NCBI GenBank assembly: GCA_937884485.1
Contig: CALGCG010000072.1
Location: 19,983 to 83,982 of the forward strand
Direction: 5' to 3'
Source of the DNA: an uncultured Bacteroidales bacterium
Lineage (GTDB): Bacteria > Bacteroidota > Bacteroidia > Bacteroidales > P3
DNA length: 64,000 nucleotides
Part shown: positions 63,417 through 64,000 of the stretch, one piece after another
Numbering within the stretch: the first letter of the stretch is position 1
Layout of the letters: every line of letters begins with the position of its first letter
The notes under the pieces: model-generated
What the model saw: the letters and a program-made list of their open reading frames with translations, nothing else
Databases searched by the model: none
Told to the model about the DNA's origin: nothing
Translations under genes and position numbers: made by a program

Positions 63417-63765
63417 ATAGCAGGGGATAGGACCGCGTTAAATGAAAGATGAAGACTGAAATGGTTCGTTCCCTTTGGCTTTGGTTATGTTATAATTTGA
63501 AAAAAAGTATTTCCTTTTGATTCAGTCTTTCAATAACTTGTCTGTATTTTTTTTTAGGTACATTATAAAAAAATTGGTCATTATAAAAAGATTTTGTACT
63601 TTTGCAATTCGAAATATACCCTCTCGGTTCCATAAAAAACGATGTGACTGAGGGTGCATTGCTATTTTTCAGATGTATGATTTTTGAGTGATAGGGTATG
63701 AGGTAAGTCCTTACCCCTCAGTCATTCGGCATATTACGAGCATTTTCACGCAACAACGCAAAAGT
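63417..63765. other. 349-base spacer with promoter and leader hairpins
   Basis: AT-rich, promoter at 63573-63604, then a 160-base leader with two possible hairpins: ACCCTC/GAGGGT (about 63617-63656) and TGAGGTAAG/CTTACCCCTCA (about 63698-63722). No gene seen. Confidence 0.65.
63573..63604 (+). promoter_or_regulatory. Promoter of the UDP-glucose dehydrogenase gene
   Basis: ATTG (63573-63576), 20 bases, TACTTTTG (63597-63604). The leader of about 150 bases is long for this genome. Confidence 0.75.
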
Positions 63766-64000
63766 ATGAACATTTCTGTAGCAGGAACCGGCTATGTCGG
63801 TTTGAGTATCGCCACTTTGCTGGCGCAGCATAACGATGTCACCGCCGTCGACGTGGTGAAAGAACGTGTAGACCTTGTCAACAACAGGAGGTCGCCCATT
63901 CAGGACGACTATATAGAGGATTATCTGGCCAACAAGCCGCTGAGTTTGAAAGCCACGCTGGACCAGGACGCCGGCTACCGCGATGCCGAGTTCGTGGTCA
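63766..64000 (+). CDS. UDP-glucose 6-dehydrogenase, 3' end outside window
   Basis: The first 78 residues are visible. They hold the NAD-binding Rossmann motif (MNISVAGTGYVGLSIATLLAQHNDVTAVDVV), with the GxGYVGL signature of UDP-glucose/GDP-mannose dehydrogenases, then RVDLVNNRRSPIQDDYIEDYL, typical of the UDP-glucose branch. The enzyme makes UDP-glucuronate for capsule or exopolysaccharide. With the GSCFA gene it may mark the start of a polysaccharide locus. Confidence 0.9.
   Translation, partial: MNISVAGTGYVGLSIATLLAQHNDVTAVDVVKERVDLVNNRRSPIQDDYIEDYLANKPLSLKATLDQDAGYRDAEFVV

Overview
The window is chromosomal DNA of a member of the Bacteroidales (phylum Bacteroidota). Promoters have the Bacteroidota form, TTTG, then 19-22 bases, then TAnnTTTG, and there are no Shine-Dalgarno leaders. 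Two secreted proteins carry type IX secretion sorting domains. DUF2807, DUF4159, GSCFA and OMP_b-brl_3-type proteins, which are common in this phylum, are also present. The genus cannot be fixed from the sequence alone. Most of the window is GC-rich; one block of about 4.9 kb (28060-32935) is visibly AT-rich.

Region by region. Bases 1-10057 are the 3' part of the division and cell-wall (dcw) cluster: mraY (partial), a degenerate MurD C-terminal domain in the murD slot, ftsW, murG, murC, ftsQ, ftsA, ftsZ and an EamA transporter. Bases 10372-16005 (minus) form an overlapping operon of an EEP-family membrane protein, nth, a BatA/vWA membrane protein and an ABC exporter; aroE diverges from it. 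Bases 16803-20200 (minus) run mnmA, rsmE, DUF4159, DUF2807. Then follow a T9SS cargo gene, recJ, a sodium:solute symporter and its upstream secreted partner.

Bases 28029-32967 look like a small island next to a tRNA-Leu(CAG) gene: the tRNA 3' end and its terminator are duplicated at the far side. It holds four genes I cannot assign, a BspA-type leucine-rich repeat gene, and a two-gene module of an ADP-ribosyltransferase-like protein followed, with a 4-base overlap, by a NADAR-domain protein. The last pair is the best candidate for a poorly described toxin-antitoxin or defence system. After the two tRNA-Leu genes come a 1518-residue secreted protein, prfA, a flippase, a large adhesin-like protein, an EF-G paralogue with an altered GTPase centre, and an outer-membrane barrel receptor behind a highly structured leader RNA. 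Next are an EEP lipoprotein, a thioesterase, ettA, two related lipoproteins, three more secreted proteins, dnaE, a GSCFA protein and the start of a UDP-glucose 6-dehydrogenase gene.

Several patterns lie outside the genes. A compound palindromic intergenic repeat occurs four times, three copies built from 11-base units, and two other spacers also hold 11-base tandem arrays. Small palindromes sit in frame inside rsmE, mnmA and dnaE; one 23-base element is shared by rsmE and dnaE in the same reading frame. All functional assignments come from reading motifs by eye; no database search was run.
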